From assembly GCA_035506295.1 (NCBI GenBank), contig DATJPR010000141.1, positions 1 through 49,243 of the forward strand: a DNA stretch of 49,243 nucleotides, given 5' to 3'. This DNA comes from DATJPR01 sp035506295 (GTDB lineage: Bacteria; Bacteroidota; Ignavibacteria; UBA10030; UBA6906). Made by a program: the position numbers and the translations under genes. Position 1 is the first letter of the stretch, and each line of letters begins with the position of its first letter. Shown here one piece after another: positions 1 to 7,457 of the stretch. The notes below the pieces were generated by a model that saw only the letters and a list, made by a program, of their open reading frames with translations, ran no database searches and had not been told where the DNA came from.

Positions 1-532
1 AGAGGTTGTTTGCCCTGACAAATGCGACGTCTTCTCCGTCGGGAGAGAAGCTCACGCATTTTTCTTCCTCCGGTGTTTGTGTCAGCCGACTGAACGTCGA
101 TGCTGCAAAATCGAGGAGAAAGATGTCGTTCTGGAAAAGATAGACGCACCGCTTCCCCGATGCGTCGATCTCGGCAGGATACGGAAGCGACTTCGGCGCT
201 TTGTCGCCGAGCAGTGAGACGAGCGATTGCTGCGCTTTTGCGATGTCGAACGCAGGCGTCCGCTTGCCCGATTGTGGATCCAGGAATTCGAGCACTCGTT
301 CGCTTGCGGGCTTCGATCGGTCAAACACCACGCACCGGTCGCCGTTGAGCCATTTGACGCTCGGGGTGGAAGAGAGTCGCGCAGGCGCCTCACCGTTGAT
401 CCAGTCAACAGTGAGAGGTTTGGCCACTTGAGCGAACCCCGCGGTACAGACCATTTGCAGGAATATCCCCAGGGAGATGCTGGCAATTGTGGCCTTGACG
501 CCATGCCGAATTTGATCCGTCATGCTGATCAT
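1..532 (-). CDS. Secreted S9B/DPP-IV-like peptidase, N-terminal part (cut by window edge)
   Basis: The reading frame runs off the left end, so only about 177 N-terminal residues are visible. It begins with a signal peptide (basic start, then the hydrophobic stretch ATIASISLGIFLQMVCTAGFA). Beta-propeller-like sequence follows, including SFSPDGEDVAFVRANNL, typical of the DPP-IV N-terminal domain of prolyl oligopeptidase-family exopeptidases. The catalytic Ser-Asp-His domain would lie outside the window. I chose the ATG at 532 because a GGAG lies 11 nt upstream; an in-frame ATG at 523 has no ribosome site. It lies about 100 bp downstream of the creatininase gene on the same strand. Family is fairly sure; specificity is unknown. 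Confidence 0.7.
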   Translation of the reverse strand, partial: MISMTDQIRHGVKATIASISLGIFLQMVCTAGFAQVAKPLTVDWINGEAPARLSSTPSVKWLNGDRCVVFDRSKPASERVLEFLDPQSGKRTPAFDIAKAQQSLVSLLGDKAPKSLPYPAEIDASGKRCVYLFQNDIFLLDFAASTFSRLTQTPEEEKCVSFSPDGEDVAFVRANNL

Positions 533-564
533 CAGTATCGTCGCTCCGCCATTGTTCGCTATCA

Positions 565-621
565 ACTGTCTACTGTCCGCTGTCGACTCCCCTGAAGCCC
601 GATTCCTGATTCCTGAACCTT
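565..621. repeat. Degenerate heptamer repeat (ACTGTCC and GATTCCT units)
   Basis: Four consecutive 7-bp units related to ACTGTCC occupy 565-592. After an 8-bp gap, GATTCCT occurs twice plus a degenerate third copy at 601-621. The array fills most of the gap between two same-strand genes. The same ACTGTCC unit recurs inside the gene at 4454-6235. Confidence 0.65.
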
Positions 622-632
622 TGTTTGCCGCT

Positions 633-1409
633 TCACAGCTCGTACATATCCTCTGCCGCCGTCGTCGCCAACTCATGCAGGAATCGACCGACCCTAGCTG
701 TAACCTCGTTGAAATATTTCTCCCCTTTCGCCGCCGACGCTTTTCTTGGATCTCCAACGCCTGTATCGGCCGTCGCCTTCGTCCACTGTCGGGGCGTCCA
801 CGCCCAACCCTGTCTGAACGCCTCGATCCGCAGCTTTCGTTCCTTCCCTTCCCCCGCCTGATCGAGGGGAAGCACATCCTTTGGCGCGATGTGCAGCATG
901 ACGCTCGTTTCCATCTCATCGGCGTGGTCGCCCGGCTGGTCGAAGTATTCCTTCAGATCAAGGCACCGATACCAGTTCGCCGTGCAGAGAAAGATCCGTG
1001 TCTGTGGCTGGATTTCGCGGATCATTTGCCGGAAATCGTTGCCCCCATGACTGTTCAAGATCACGAGTTTGGGCACGCCGCAGCCTTCCAGGGAGGAGAC
1101 GACATCTTTCAGAACATGAAACTGGGTGGTCGGATTCATGTTGATGGTGAAGGGAATATCCAGCTGTCCCGTATTCACCCCGAACGGCATCGTCGGAAGC
1201 ACGATGACCCGAGCCCCACGGGCTGCTGCCGCGTTTGCAGAAGCCGCAGCAATATGCTCGCTTTCCATGATGTCCGTCCCGTACGGAAGATGGAAGTTGT
1301 GCGCTTCCGTCGCTCCCCAGGGCAGAACGGCAACATCGATGCGCTCGGTTTTCAGGACACCGAGGTGCGCATGCCGGAGGATGATGGAGATACCGTTTGG
1401 AGCCGTCAT
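633..1409 (-). CDS. Creatininase-family metal-dependent amidohydrolase
   Basis: 258 aa. The family's metal-binding signatures are all present: GATEAHNFHLPYGTD near the N-terminus (Glu, His and Asp ligands), LNSHGGND mid-protein and DHADEMETS. The family includes creatinine amidohydrolase and other cyclic-amide or formamide hydrolases, so the substrate cannot be read from sequence. The ATG at 1409 overlaps the stop of the L-fucose isomerase gene by ATGA, which indicates translational coupling. The context of fucI and a LacI-type regulator suggests a role in sugar or amino-sugar-derived metabolism rather than creatinine. An upstream in-frame extension is possible, but the overlapping start is the natural one. 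Confidence 0.85.
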   Translation of the reverse strand: MTAPNGISIILRHAHLGVLKTERIDVAVLPWGATEAHNFHLPYGTDIMESEHIAAASANAAAARGARVIVLPTMPFGVNTGQLDIPFTINMNPTTQFHVLKDVVSSLEGCGVPKLVILNSHGGNDFRQMIREIQPQTRIFLCTANWYRCLDLKEYFDQPGDHADEMETSVMLHIAPKDVLPLDQAGEGKERKLRIEAFRQGWAWTPRQWTKATADTGVGDPRKASAAKGEKYFNEVTARVGRFLHELATTAAEDMYEL

Positions 1410-3223
1410 AAGGTGGCACCGTACAGCGGTCCGAGTGCCGCGCACGCCCGATAGTCTGCCCCTTCGAGGTCGGACGTTCCGAAGGAACTCCAGACGCCCG
1501 GGCGGTAGATCCGCCCGGCGGACACGTTATGCATGTTGACCGGGATGCGGAGCATCGATGCGAGAGTGATCAGCGCATCGCCGATATGCCCGTAGCTGAA
1601 CGCTCCGTGGTTGGCGCCCCAGTTTGCCATGACTGAGTACACATCCGTGAAGGCGCCCTGACCGGTGAGGATCGGAGCGAACCATGTTGTGGGCCACGTT
1701 GGGTTTGTCCGCCGGTCCAACGCAGCATGGACTTCTTTGGGGAGGGAGACAGCATACCCTTCAGCGAGTTGAAGCGAGGGCCCGAGTCCCCGGGTGAGGT
1801 TGAGCCGCACCATGGTTACCGGCATTTCCCCTTCCGTGAGAAACGTGGACGAGTAGCCACCTCCTCGAAAGTATTCGAGATCGGCAGGGCACCACCGCGT
1901 CGCCGCAAGGCACGCATCAACCTCCCTGGCGGTGATGTCCCAGAACGGTTTCATGGCGGGCTTCCCGTTGAGACGTTGTTTGCCCGTGGCATCGAGCGAT
2001 GCAGCGCCGGAATTGATCAGATGAATGATCCCCGCGGCAGCGTGGCCTTTGAGCGACTTGCGCGTCACACGCTTCACCGACGCCGGGCTCCAGTACGTCC
2101 GCACGTCGGCGAAAACCTGCGCGCTGTTGGTCAGCAAATGGCCGAAGAGCATCGCAACGCCGTTCAGGCTGTCGTTTTCCGTTGCGACGATAAACGGTTC
2201 GCGGATGCCGTTCCAGTCGAAGGAAGAGTTCAGCATGCTCTCGAGGAAATCCCCGTTCGGCGCATGATCCGTCCAGTGACGTTGTCCCTGGAACCCTGCC
2301 ACGAGGGCATTGTGTCCCATCGCTTCTTCCTCGAACCCCATCGCGGCGAGCTTCGGATTGCCGATCATCAAATCGCGGGCAATCATCGCCATCTTCACGA
2401 CGGTCTCCCAGTCGTGGTCCTTGCGCGATCGCGAGAGCTGAATGGCCGGCGCATTGCTGTCCGCGCCTTCTTTGCAGTGTGCCTTCACCCATGGCAGCGC
2501 GCGCCCGAATTCCTCCCTGTCGAAGATCTCCTCTTCGATCCGGCGGGTGAGCTCGGACATGTCGACGTATTCGTTGCGCATCCCAAGATAGTTCTGGAAG
2601 AAATCGGGGTTCACGACCGATCCTGCAATACCCATGGATACGGAGCCGATCGAGAGATACGAGTTGCCGCGCAGGGTCGCCGCTGCGAGCGCGGCGCGGG
2701 CAAAGAGGAGGAGTTTACGCTGAACGTCGCCGGGGATCGAGCTATCGTTTTTATCCTGCACTTCGTGTCCGTAGATGGAGAACGCGGGAAGTCCTTTCTG
2801 CGCATAGCCTGCGAGCGCTGCAGCAAGGTAGACTGCGCCCGGCCGTTCTGTACCGTTGAAGCCCCAAACCGCCTTCGGCATGTGTGGATCCGTGTCCATG
2901 ACTTCCGTGCCGTAGCACCAGCACGGCGTCACGGTGAGGGACACGCCGACCCCTTCGCGGGCGAACTTCTGCGAGGCCGACACTGCTTCCGCGACGCCGC
3001 CGATGCATGTGTCGGCTATGACGCATTCCACCGGGAGGCCGCTTGAGTGTCGGACGTTGGCGGACAGCAGCTCCGCGGCCGCCTTCGCCATCGCCATGGT
3101 CTGGTGTTCGAGGGATTCCCGGACGCCTTTTCGCCGGCCGTCGATCACCGGGCGGATGCCGATTCTCGGCGGGGTCGTCCGGAGCCGGTGGAGCGGCGGG
3201 TTCATTCGATGTTCATGTGTCAT
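1406..3223 (-). CDS. fucI: L-fucose isomerase
   Basis: 605 aa, close to the roughly 590-aa E. coli FucI and collinear with it throughout (IGIRPVIDGRRKGVRESLE, VTPCWCYG, GFNGTERPGAVYLAAALAG, GFQGQRHWTD). It interconverts L-fucose and L-fuculose in the cytoplasm and needs Mn2+. The counterparts of the known metal and catalytic residues are visible: Glu349 in VATEND, Asp373 in FADVRTYW and His539 in GANHG. The start at 3223 overlaps the end of the LacI-family gene by 11 nt and has AAAGGT upstream. No fuculokinase, aldolase or fucose transporter is in the window. Identity is strong; D-arabinose activity is also known for this family. Confidence 0.95.
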   Translation of the reverse strand: MTHEHRMNPPLHRLRTTPPRIGIRPVIDGRRKGVRESLEHQTMAMAKAAAELLSANVRHSSGLPVECVIADTCIGGVAEAVSASQKFAREGVGVSLTVTPCWCYGTEVMDTDPHMPKAVWGFNGTERPGAVYLAAALAGYAQKGLPAFSIYGHEVQDKNDSSIPGDVQRKLLLFARAALAAATLRGNSYLSIGSVSMGIAGSVVNPDFFQNYLGMRNEYVDMSELTRRIEEEIFDREEFGRALPWVKAHCKEGADSNAPAIQLSRSRKDHDWETVVKMAMIARDLMIGNPKLAAMGFEEEAMGHNALVAGFQGQRHWTDHAPNGDFLESMLNSSFDWNGIREPFIVATENDSLNGVAMLFGHLLTNSAQVFADVRTYWSPASVKRVTRKSLKGHAAAGIIHLINSGAASLDATGKQRLNGKPAMKPFWDITAREVDACLAATRWCPADLEYFRGGGYSSTFLTEGEMPVTMVRLNLTRGLGPSLQLAEGYAVSLPKEVHAALDRRTNPTWPTTWFAPILTGQGAFTDVYSVMANWGANHGAFSYGHIGDALITLASMLRIPVNMHNVSAGRIYRPGVWSSFGTSDLEGADYRACAALGPLYGATL

Positions 3224-4283
3224 GCGGTACCTTTGAGTTCATGCTCAGTTTGGCGGAGGCGGTGCGCGCTCCACGCATCCGATCGTCGGCAAGACCCCTG
3301 CAGGATGTTCCAACAACGAGCTTCGGCGGAATCAGTGTCCGGACGAACTCGTCGCTTCCCTTGTGTTCGATCCGTTGAAGGATGATACGTGTCGCTTCCC
3401 TGCCGAGGATGTCGATCGGCTGCTGGACGTAGGTGATCGTTGGTATGACGATGGAATAGCCGGGGATCTGGTCATAGGTGATGACCGAGAGATCCTCAGG
3501 AACCCGCAGTCGGAGATCGCCGAGAGCTCGCAGGATGCCGATCGTCATCAGACTATTGAAAGAGAAAACCGCCGTCGGCCGCGGCGTTCGTGAAAGAAGA
3601 TCTTTGGTCGAGTGGTACGCCATCGCCTCCTGGAATTCGCAATTGCAGACCAGGAGGGGGTCAACCGGAACCTCCCATTTCTTCATCGCATCGGCGAATC
3701 CGCGATAACGTTCGATGTCCGGGAAAAGGATGCCGGGGCCGCGCAGCACGGCGATCGAGCGGTGACCCAGACCGAGAAGATACTCCGTGGCCTCGACTGC
3801 GCCGGCATAGTGATCGGTCGACACCGCATCGGCTTCGACGTCATCGAGGAGCCGGTCTACGATAATGAACGGGTGCTGGGAACGCTGGATGGGAAGCACG
3901 GATTCCCGCGCATGAGGAATGATCACGATGCCGTCGACCCTCTGGCCAAGCATGAGGCGGACGCTCCGGAGCTCATGTTCCGGACTATCGTCGGTGTTGC
4001 TGAGGAGCAGATTATACCCCATCGAGCGGGTAACCTGTTCCACCTCGCGGAACCAGCTGTTGAAGAACGTGTTCTTGATATCCGGCATGATGATGCCGAG
4101 GGTGTGCGTTTTGCTCTTGACGAGGGAGCGGGCGATCTGATTGGGCTCGTAGCCGAGCGATTCCATCGCGCGGGTAATCTTCTTGCGGGTCTTGAGGCTG
4201 ACTTTGCCGGGGCTATTGAGCGTACGGGACACCGTCATCACGGACACGCCGGCCTTCTTAGCGACATCGAAGATGGTAGACAT
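3213..4283 (-). CDS. LacI/PurR-family transcriptional regulator
   Basis: 356 aa. Residues 1-60 form the classic LacI helix-turn-helix and hinge helix (TIFDVAKKAGVSVMTVSRTLN, then YEPNQIARSLVKSKT). A periplasmic-binding-protein-like sugar sensor domain follows (LGIIMPDIKNTFF, GYNLLLSNTDDS, VDGIVIIP, PTAVFSFNSLMTIGILRAL, SVITYDQIPGYS). It is the first gene of an overlapping operon with fucI and the creatininase gene, so it most likely controls that operon and itself. An 18-bp near-perfect LacI-type operator lies 46 bp upstream of its start. The effector is unknown; L-fucose or a derivative is the obvious guess from context. Confidence 0.92.
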   Translation of the reverse strand: MSTIFDVAKKAGVSVMTVSRTLNSPGKVSLKTRKKITRAMESLGYEPNQIARSLVKSKTHTLGIIMPDIKNTFFNSWFREVEQVTRSMGYNLLLSNTDDSPEHELRSVRLMLGQRVDGIVIIPHARESVLPIQRSQHPFIIVDRLLDDVEADAVSTDHYAGAVEATEYLLGLGHRSIAVLRGPGILFPDIERYRGFADAMKKWEVPVDPLLVCNCEFQEAMAYHSTKDLLSRTPRPTAVFSFNSLMTIGILRALGDLRLRVPEDLSVITYDQIPGYSIVIPTITYVQQPIDILGREATRIILQRIEHKGSDEFVRTLIPPKLVVGTSCRGLADDRMRGARTASAKLSMNSKVPHDT

Positions 4284-4328
4284 GGTTGGTCTGTTAAGGA
4301 ACCGGGAAGTCTGGGTGAGGCAGAAGCA

Positions 4329-4346
4329 ATGTCAAGCGCTTAACAT
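4329..4346. promoter_or_regulatory. LacI-family operator upstream of the regulator-fucI operon
   Basis: ATGTCAAGCGCTTAACAT is an 18-bp palindrome with one mismatched pair and a central CpG (AAGCGCTT core), the usual architecture of LacI/PurR-family operators. On the minus strand the site contains TTGACA, so a bound repressor would cover a possible -35 box. A half-site-like TGTCAAGC lies at 4381-4388. The position, upstream of the LacI-type gene, supports autoregulation. Confidence 0.65.
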
Positions 4347-4404
4347 GAGGACTTCTGAATATCATCAAATGAGAGGACGCTGTCAAGCAAAAAAAGGACA
4401 AATG

Positions 4405-4418
4405 GTGGATTGTGGATT
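4405..4418. repeat. Short heptamer duplication (GTGGATT)
   Basis: GTGGATT occurs twice in tandem, followed by GA. It is a minimal member of the 7-bp repeat class seen elsewhere in this window, in the gap between the T9SS protein gene and the LacI-type gene. Confidence 0.4.
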
Positions 4419-4453
4419 GAGTATCCTGCATTGAAGAGCCGGAAAGTATATCC

Positions 4454-6235
4454 CTATTTCAACAATATCATCGCTTTCGTCGCCCAGAAGTTGCCTGCGG
4501 TTAATCGATAGAAATACACCCCGCTCGAAAAATGAGTCCCATCAAAGCTGAACGCATATTTGCCCGCGGGGTAGCGACCGTCGGCCAGCACCGCCACCTC
4601 CCGCCCAAGAACATCGTAGACCACAAGCTGTATCCTACTGTCGACTGTCCACTGTCCGCTGATGACTGTCGTCGGATTGAACGGATTCGGATAATTCTGG
4701 TAGAGTACGAACCCCGTCGGGACACTCGTCCCGGTGTGTTGCGGTGCGCTCACAAGCAAGTCAGGGATCCCCTGTATTAGACTCGCCACCGCAGTCTTCA
4801 GCAGTCCGACACTTGCGAGCCGGTCAGACCCCTGAGCACCGACAGTTGCGATCACCACCTCCTGCGTGTCCCCGTTTGCCATCGTGAATGGTCCGGTCGA
4901 CATGTACAGCCTTTGGTCAATTGGCAAAAGACCATATTTCCCGTCCACCCACGTCGTTGCACTATCGGGATCTGCAACCGGATTCCCCGACATCGGGAAC
5001 TTCGTAGGTTTCGAAGTGATCGGATCGATATACGGAACTCCCTCCGTCAAGAGGCCATTCATCGTGTTGTACCAGCCGATCGGCTCCTCCACCACCTCTC
5101 CCCAGGATGGCGGTTGCCAGAAGGAGAACGATGTCATGCCAAGATTGCGCTTGCCATCAACCCGCCGCCGATCAAAGAGCCCGGCATTTCCGGGAGACTC
5201 GACGAGAGGGCCTTCGAGCAACACATAGCCAATAGCAGGACTCTCCGTCCCATACTCAGCATCCACGGCATTTCCGTTGTAGCCGAAACTGAGATTCAGC
5301 GTCGTGTCGCAACCGACGAAATCATCCCCGCCATCCCCGATATCGGGATCGCTAAACTGCATGATGAACATACTGTCAATTCGCCCACCACTTTTGTTCA
5401 CAAGGACGGTTCTCGCGAAGATCGAGGAAGTGAGCGCACCCATATTCCTTTTGTAACCCCAGATCGTCTTCTGCATCTCCAAGCCGATCGGCGAAGAGTT
5501 TGAGAACAAGATGGTCCGGGATGAGTCAAGATCGTTCGCAACGTACCAGAGTGTCTGGTCCGCTCCCGGCTCGCCGGGGATATCGACAGTCGGATCGTAT
5601 CTCCCGTCGCCATCGACATCAGTGAACGGCGCCCCTTCCGAGGCGGGCCATTCGATCCAATCGGTCATGTACTGATGCATAATTGCCGATGCGGTTGTGG
5701 TCTGGTAGCGACCGATAAACGGAACTTCGTCTTGTGCAATCAACGCCAGAGCGGCCGTGGTGTCTGTCGAAGGCCTGACGTCCGGACGCACACGGTACAC
5801 GCGGTTGTGTTTGCTTCCGGACGAGTCGGCAACCGGAGCGGTCGTCGCCGTGCCGGTGATGATGATCCTCCCTGGTTGCATTGCGTGTCGATACATCGAA
5901 CCCCCGACCTTGAGCTCTTTGTTGACGCCACGGAACCCACCCCAGACGATTCCGTCCTCGTACACGAGATGTTTGTCCTGTCCCCGGCGAAATTCGAATC
6001 CCTCTTTGCTCGTCGCAAACGGATTGTATGATCCGTCTCCATTGTTGCCGTAATACGCGAAAATGTCGTTGATCAAAAACGGCACATAGGAACTATCCAC
6101 GAGCGTTGATTGCGGAAGAGCTTCGGTTTTGCGGGGAGTGCCGGTGTAGGCAATACTGCGAAGAGCGAAACATCCGATCACGATCGACAACATCAAGGGG
6201 AGCGATGACGAGGAATACCATCGGGCGCGCTTCAT
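4454..6235 (-). CDS. Secreted protein with T9SS type A C-terminal sorting domain
   Basis: 593 aa. The start at 6235 has GAGGTG at good spacing and opens a signal peptide (KRARWYSSSSLPLMLSIVIGCFALRSIA). The body is a large uncharacterised extracellular domain with a DVDGDGRYDP acidic, calcium-binding-like segment. The last 80 or so residues are a textbook type A sorting domain: FVLYQNYPNPFNPTTVIS, then VVYDVLGREVAVL and a final GVYFYRLTAGNFWATKAMILLK. Such proteins cross the inner membrane by Sec and are exported and anchored or released by the type IX system. Part of the sorting-domain coding sequence is a five-unit heptamer array (4635-4669). It has its own promoter-like sequence. Function of the body is unknown. 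Confidence 0.88.
   Translation of the reverse strand: MKRARWYSSSSLPLMLSIVIGCFALRSIAYTGTPRKTEALPQSTLVDSSYVPFLINDIFAYYGNNGDGSYNPFATSKEGFEFRRGQDKHLVYEDGIVWGGFRGVNKELKVGGSMYRHAMQPGRIIITGTATTAPVADSSGSKHNRVYRVRPDVRPSTDTTAALALIAQDEVPFIGRYQTTTASAIMHQYMTDWIEWPASEGAPFTDVDGDGRYDPTVDIPGEPGADQTLWYVANDLDSSRTILFSNSSPIGLEMQKTIWGYKRNMGALTSSIFARTVLVNKSGGRIDSMFIMQFSDPDIGDGGDDFVGCDTTLNLSFGYNGNAVDAEYGTESPAIGYVLLEGPLVESPGNAGLFDRRRVDGKRNLGMTSFSFWQPPSWGEVVEEPIGWYNTMNGLLTEGVPYIDPITSKPTKFPMSGNPVADPDSATTWVDGKYGLLPIDQRLYMSTGPFTMANGDTQEVVIATVGAQGSDRLASVGLLKTAVASLIQGIPDLLVSAPQHTGTSVPTGFVLYQNYPNPFNPTTVISGQWTVDSRIQLVVYDVLGREVAVLADGRYPAGKYAFSFDGTHFSSGVYFYRLTAGNFWATKAMILLK
4635..4669. repeat. Five-unit heptamer array inside the T9SS sorting-domain coding sequence
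   Basis: Five in-phase 7-bp units with consensus ACTGTCC or ACTGTCG cover exactly 35 bp of coding DNA. They encode the residues ISGQWTVDSR on the minus strand, where relatives usually carry a short hydrophobic strand before VQLVVYD. The unit matches the intergenic array at 565-592. Confidence 0.6.
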
Positions 6236-6334
6236 GGGGCACCTCATTGACAGCATCCGGAGGTACTGCTTCTGCTGCGTAAGGCCAGCCGGACCTCTCA
6301 CTGCCCTTTCTAGCGGCGGCTTCTGCGTACGAGA

Positions 6335-6366
6335 AAAATATAGGGGGGATCTCAACGAGACGCAAA
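6335..6366 (-). promoter_or_regulatory. Bacteroidota-type promoter candidate for the T9SS protein gene
   Basis: On the minus strand TTTG (6366-6363) lies 20 nt upstream of TATATTTT (6342-6335). This resembles the -33 TTTG and -7 TAnnTTTG elements of Bacteroidota primary-sigma promoters. It would give a leader of about 95 nt before the ATG at 6235. The match is imperfect and only positional evidence supports it. Confidence 0.35.
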
Positions 6367-6386
6367 TCAGGAGGGGGAAAACGCCC

Positions 6387-7409
6387 TTAACGCGTCCCTT
6401 TCAGGAAATCCTGGACCAGGCGGACTTCCTCTTCACTGCCGATGAAGAGCTGCGACCGCTGATGAAGCGACGTCGGCTGAATCTCCAACGTCCTCTGCGT
6501 TCCATTCGTGGCCGCCCCGCCCGCGTTCTCAACGATGAACGCCAGAGGGTTGTTTTCGTACATCAGTCGAAGCTTCCCGTCTGGATGCACCGTGTCGCCG
6601 GGATAGAAATAGATCCCGCCGTACAATAACGTGCGGTGCACATCCGCGACAAGGGATCCGACATACCTCTGAGAGTACGGCCGCCCCGTCGCTTTGTCCT
6701 CCTCTTTCAGGTAATCGATGTACCGCTGGAGGTTCTTCGGCCACCGACCATAGTTGCCTTCGTTGCAGCTATAGATGCTTCCGCGTTTGGGAATCCGGAT
6801 GTTCTCGTGCGACAGGAGAAATTCTCCAACAGATGGATCGAGCGTGAATCCGTGGACACCATGGCCCGTGCAATAGACGAACATCATGCTCGATCCGTAC
6901 AGCACGTAGCCCGCCGCCACCTGCTTGTAGCCGGGCTGCAGCACATCCTCCATGGTCCCGACGCCCTCATCCGACACCCGGCGCAAGATCGAGAAGATGG
7001 TGCCGATCGTCACGTTCGCATCGATGTTCGCGGATCCATCCAGCGGGTCGTAGAGCAAAACGTATTTCCCCTGCGGGTAGTTGGCCGGAATCTGGAGAAG
7101 ATCTTCGTTTTCCTCGCTCGCCATCACACACAGGTGACCACCATGGTCCATCGCCTTGTAGACCGTGATGTCGGCGAACTCGTCCAGCTTCTTGACCACG
7201 TCGCCACTGATGTTCATCCGGTCCGTGGTCCCCAGGATGTTGACGAGACCGGCCTTCGTCACCTCCCGCCAGACCAGTTTCCCGGCCAAAGAGAGGGCGT
7301 GGAGGATCGCCGAGAACGCACCGGTCGCTTCAGGATGAGAATGCTCACCCTCGATGATGTGGCGTTCAAGCGTCATGAACTTCTTATGATCAGGCGGCGG
7401 GGCGGGCAT
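6387..7409 (-). CDS. fbp: Fructose-1,6-bisphosphatase, class I
   Basis: 340 aa, the usual class I length. It hydrolyses fructose 1,6-bisphosphate to fructose 6-phosphate in gluconeogenesis. Visible signatures are MASEENED (metal-binding glutamates), YDPLDGSANIDANVTIGTIF (metal and substrate site), SLVADVHRTLLYGGIYFYPGD and GKLRLMYENNPLAF. The start at 7409 has a strong AGGAGG with 7-nt spacing. It follows the ABC exporter pair by 48 bp on the same strand, probably as the last gene of the long minus-strand operon. Confidence 0.95.
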   Translation of the reverse strand: MPAPPPDHKKFMTLERHIIEGEHSHPEATGAFSAILHALSLAGKLVWREVTKAGLVNILGTTDRMNISGDVVKKLDEFADITVYKAMDHGGHLCVMASEENEDLLQIPANYPQGKYVLLYDPLDGSANIDANVTIGTIFSILRRVSDEGVGTMEDVLQPGYKQVAAGYVLYGSSMMFVYCTGHGVHGFTLDPSVGEFLLSHENIRIPKRGSIYSCNEGNYGRWPKNLQRYIDYLKEEDKATGRPYSQRYVGSLVADVHRTLLYGGIYFYPGDTVHPDGKLRLMYENNPLAFIVENAGGAATNGTQRTLEIQPTSLHQRSQLFIGSEEEVRLVQDFLKGTR

Positions 7410-7457
7410 CGGGAATCCTCCTGGCGCGTGCAGGTTGTGAACGACGGGTGCTGTCCG

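Noticed and set aside
522..1454. A 310-codon plus-strand frame opposite the creatininase-family gene
   Set aside because: The minus strand carries all creatininase metal motifs; the plus frame has no recognisable domain.
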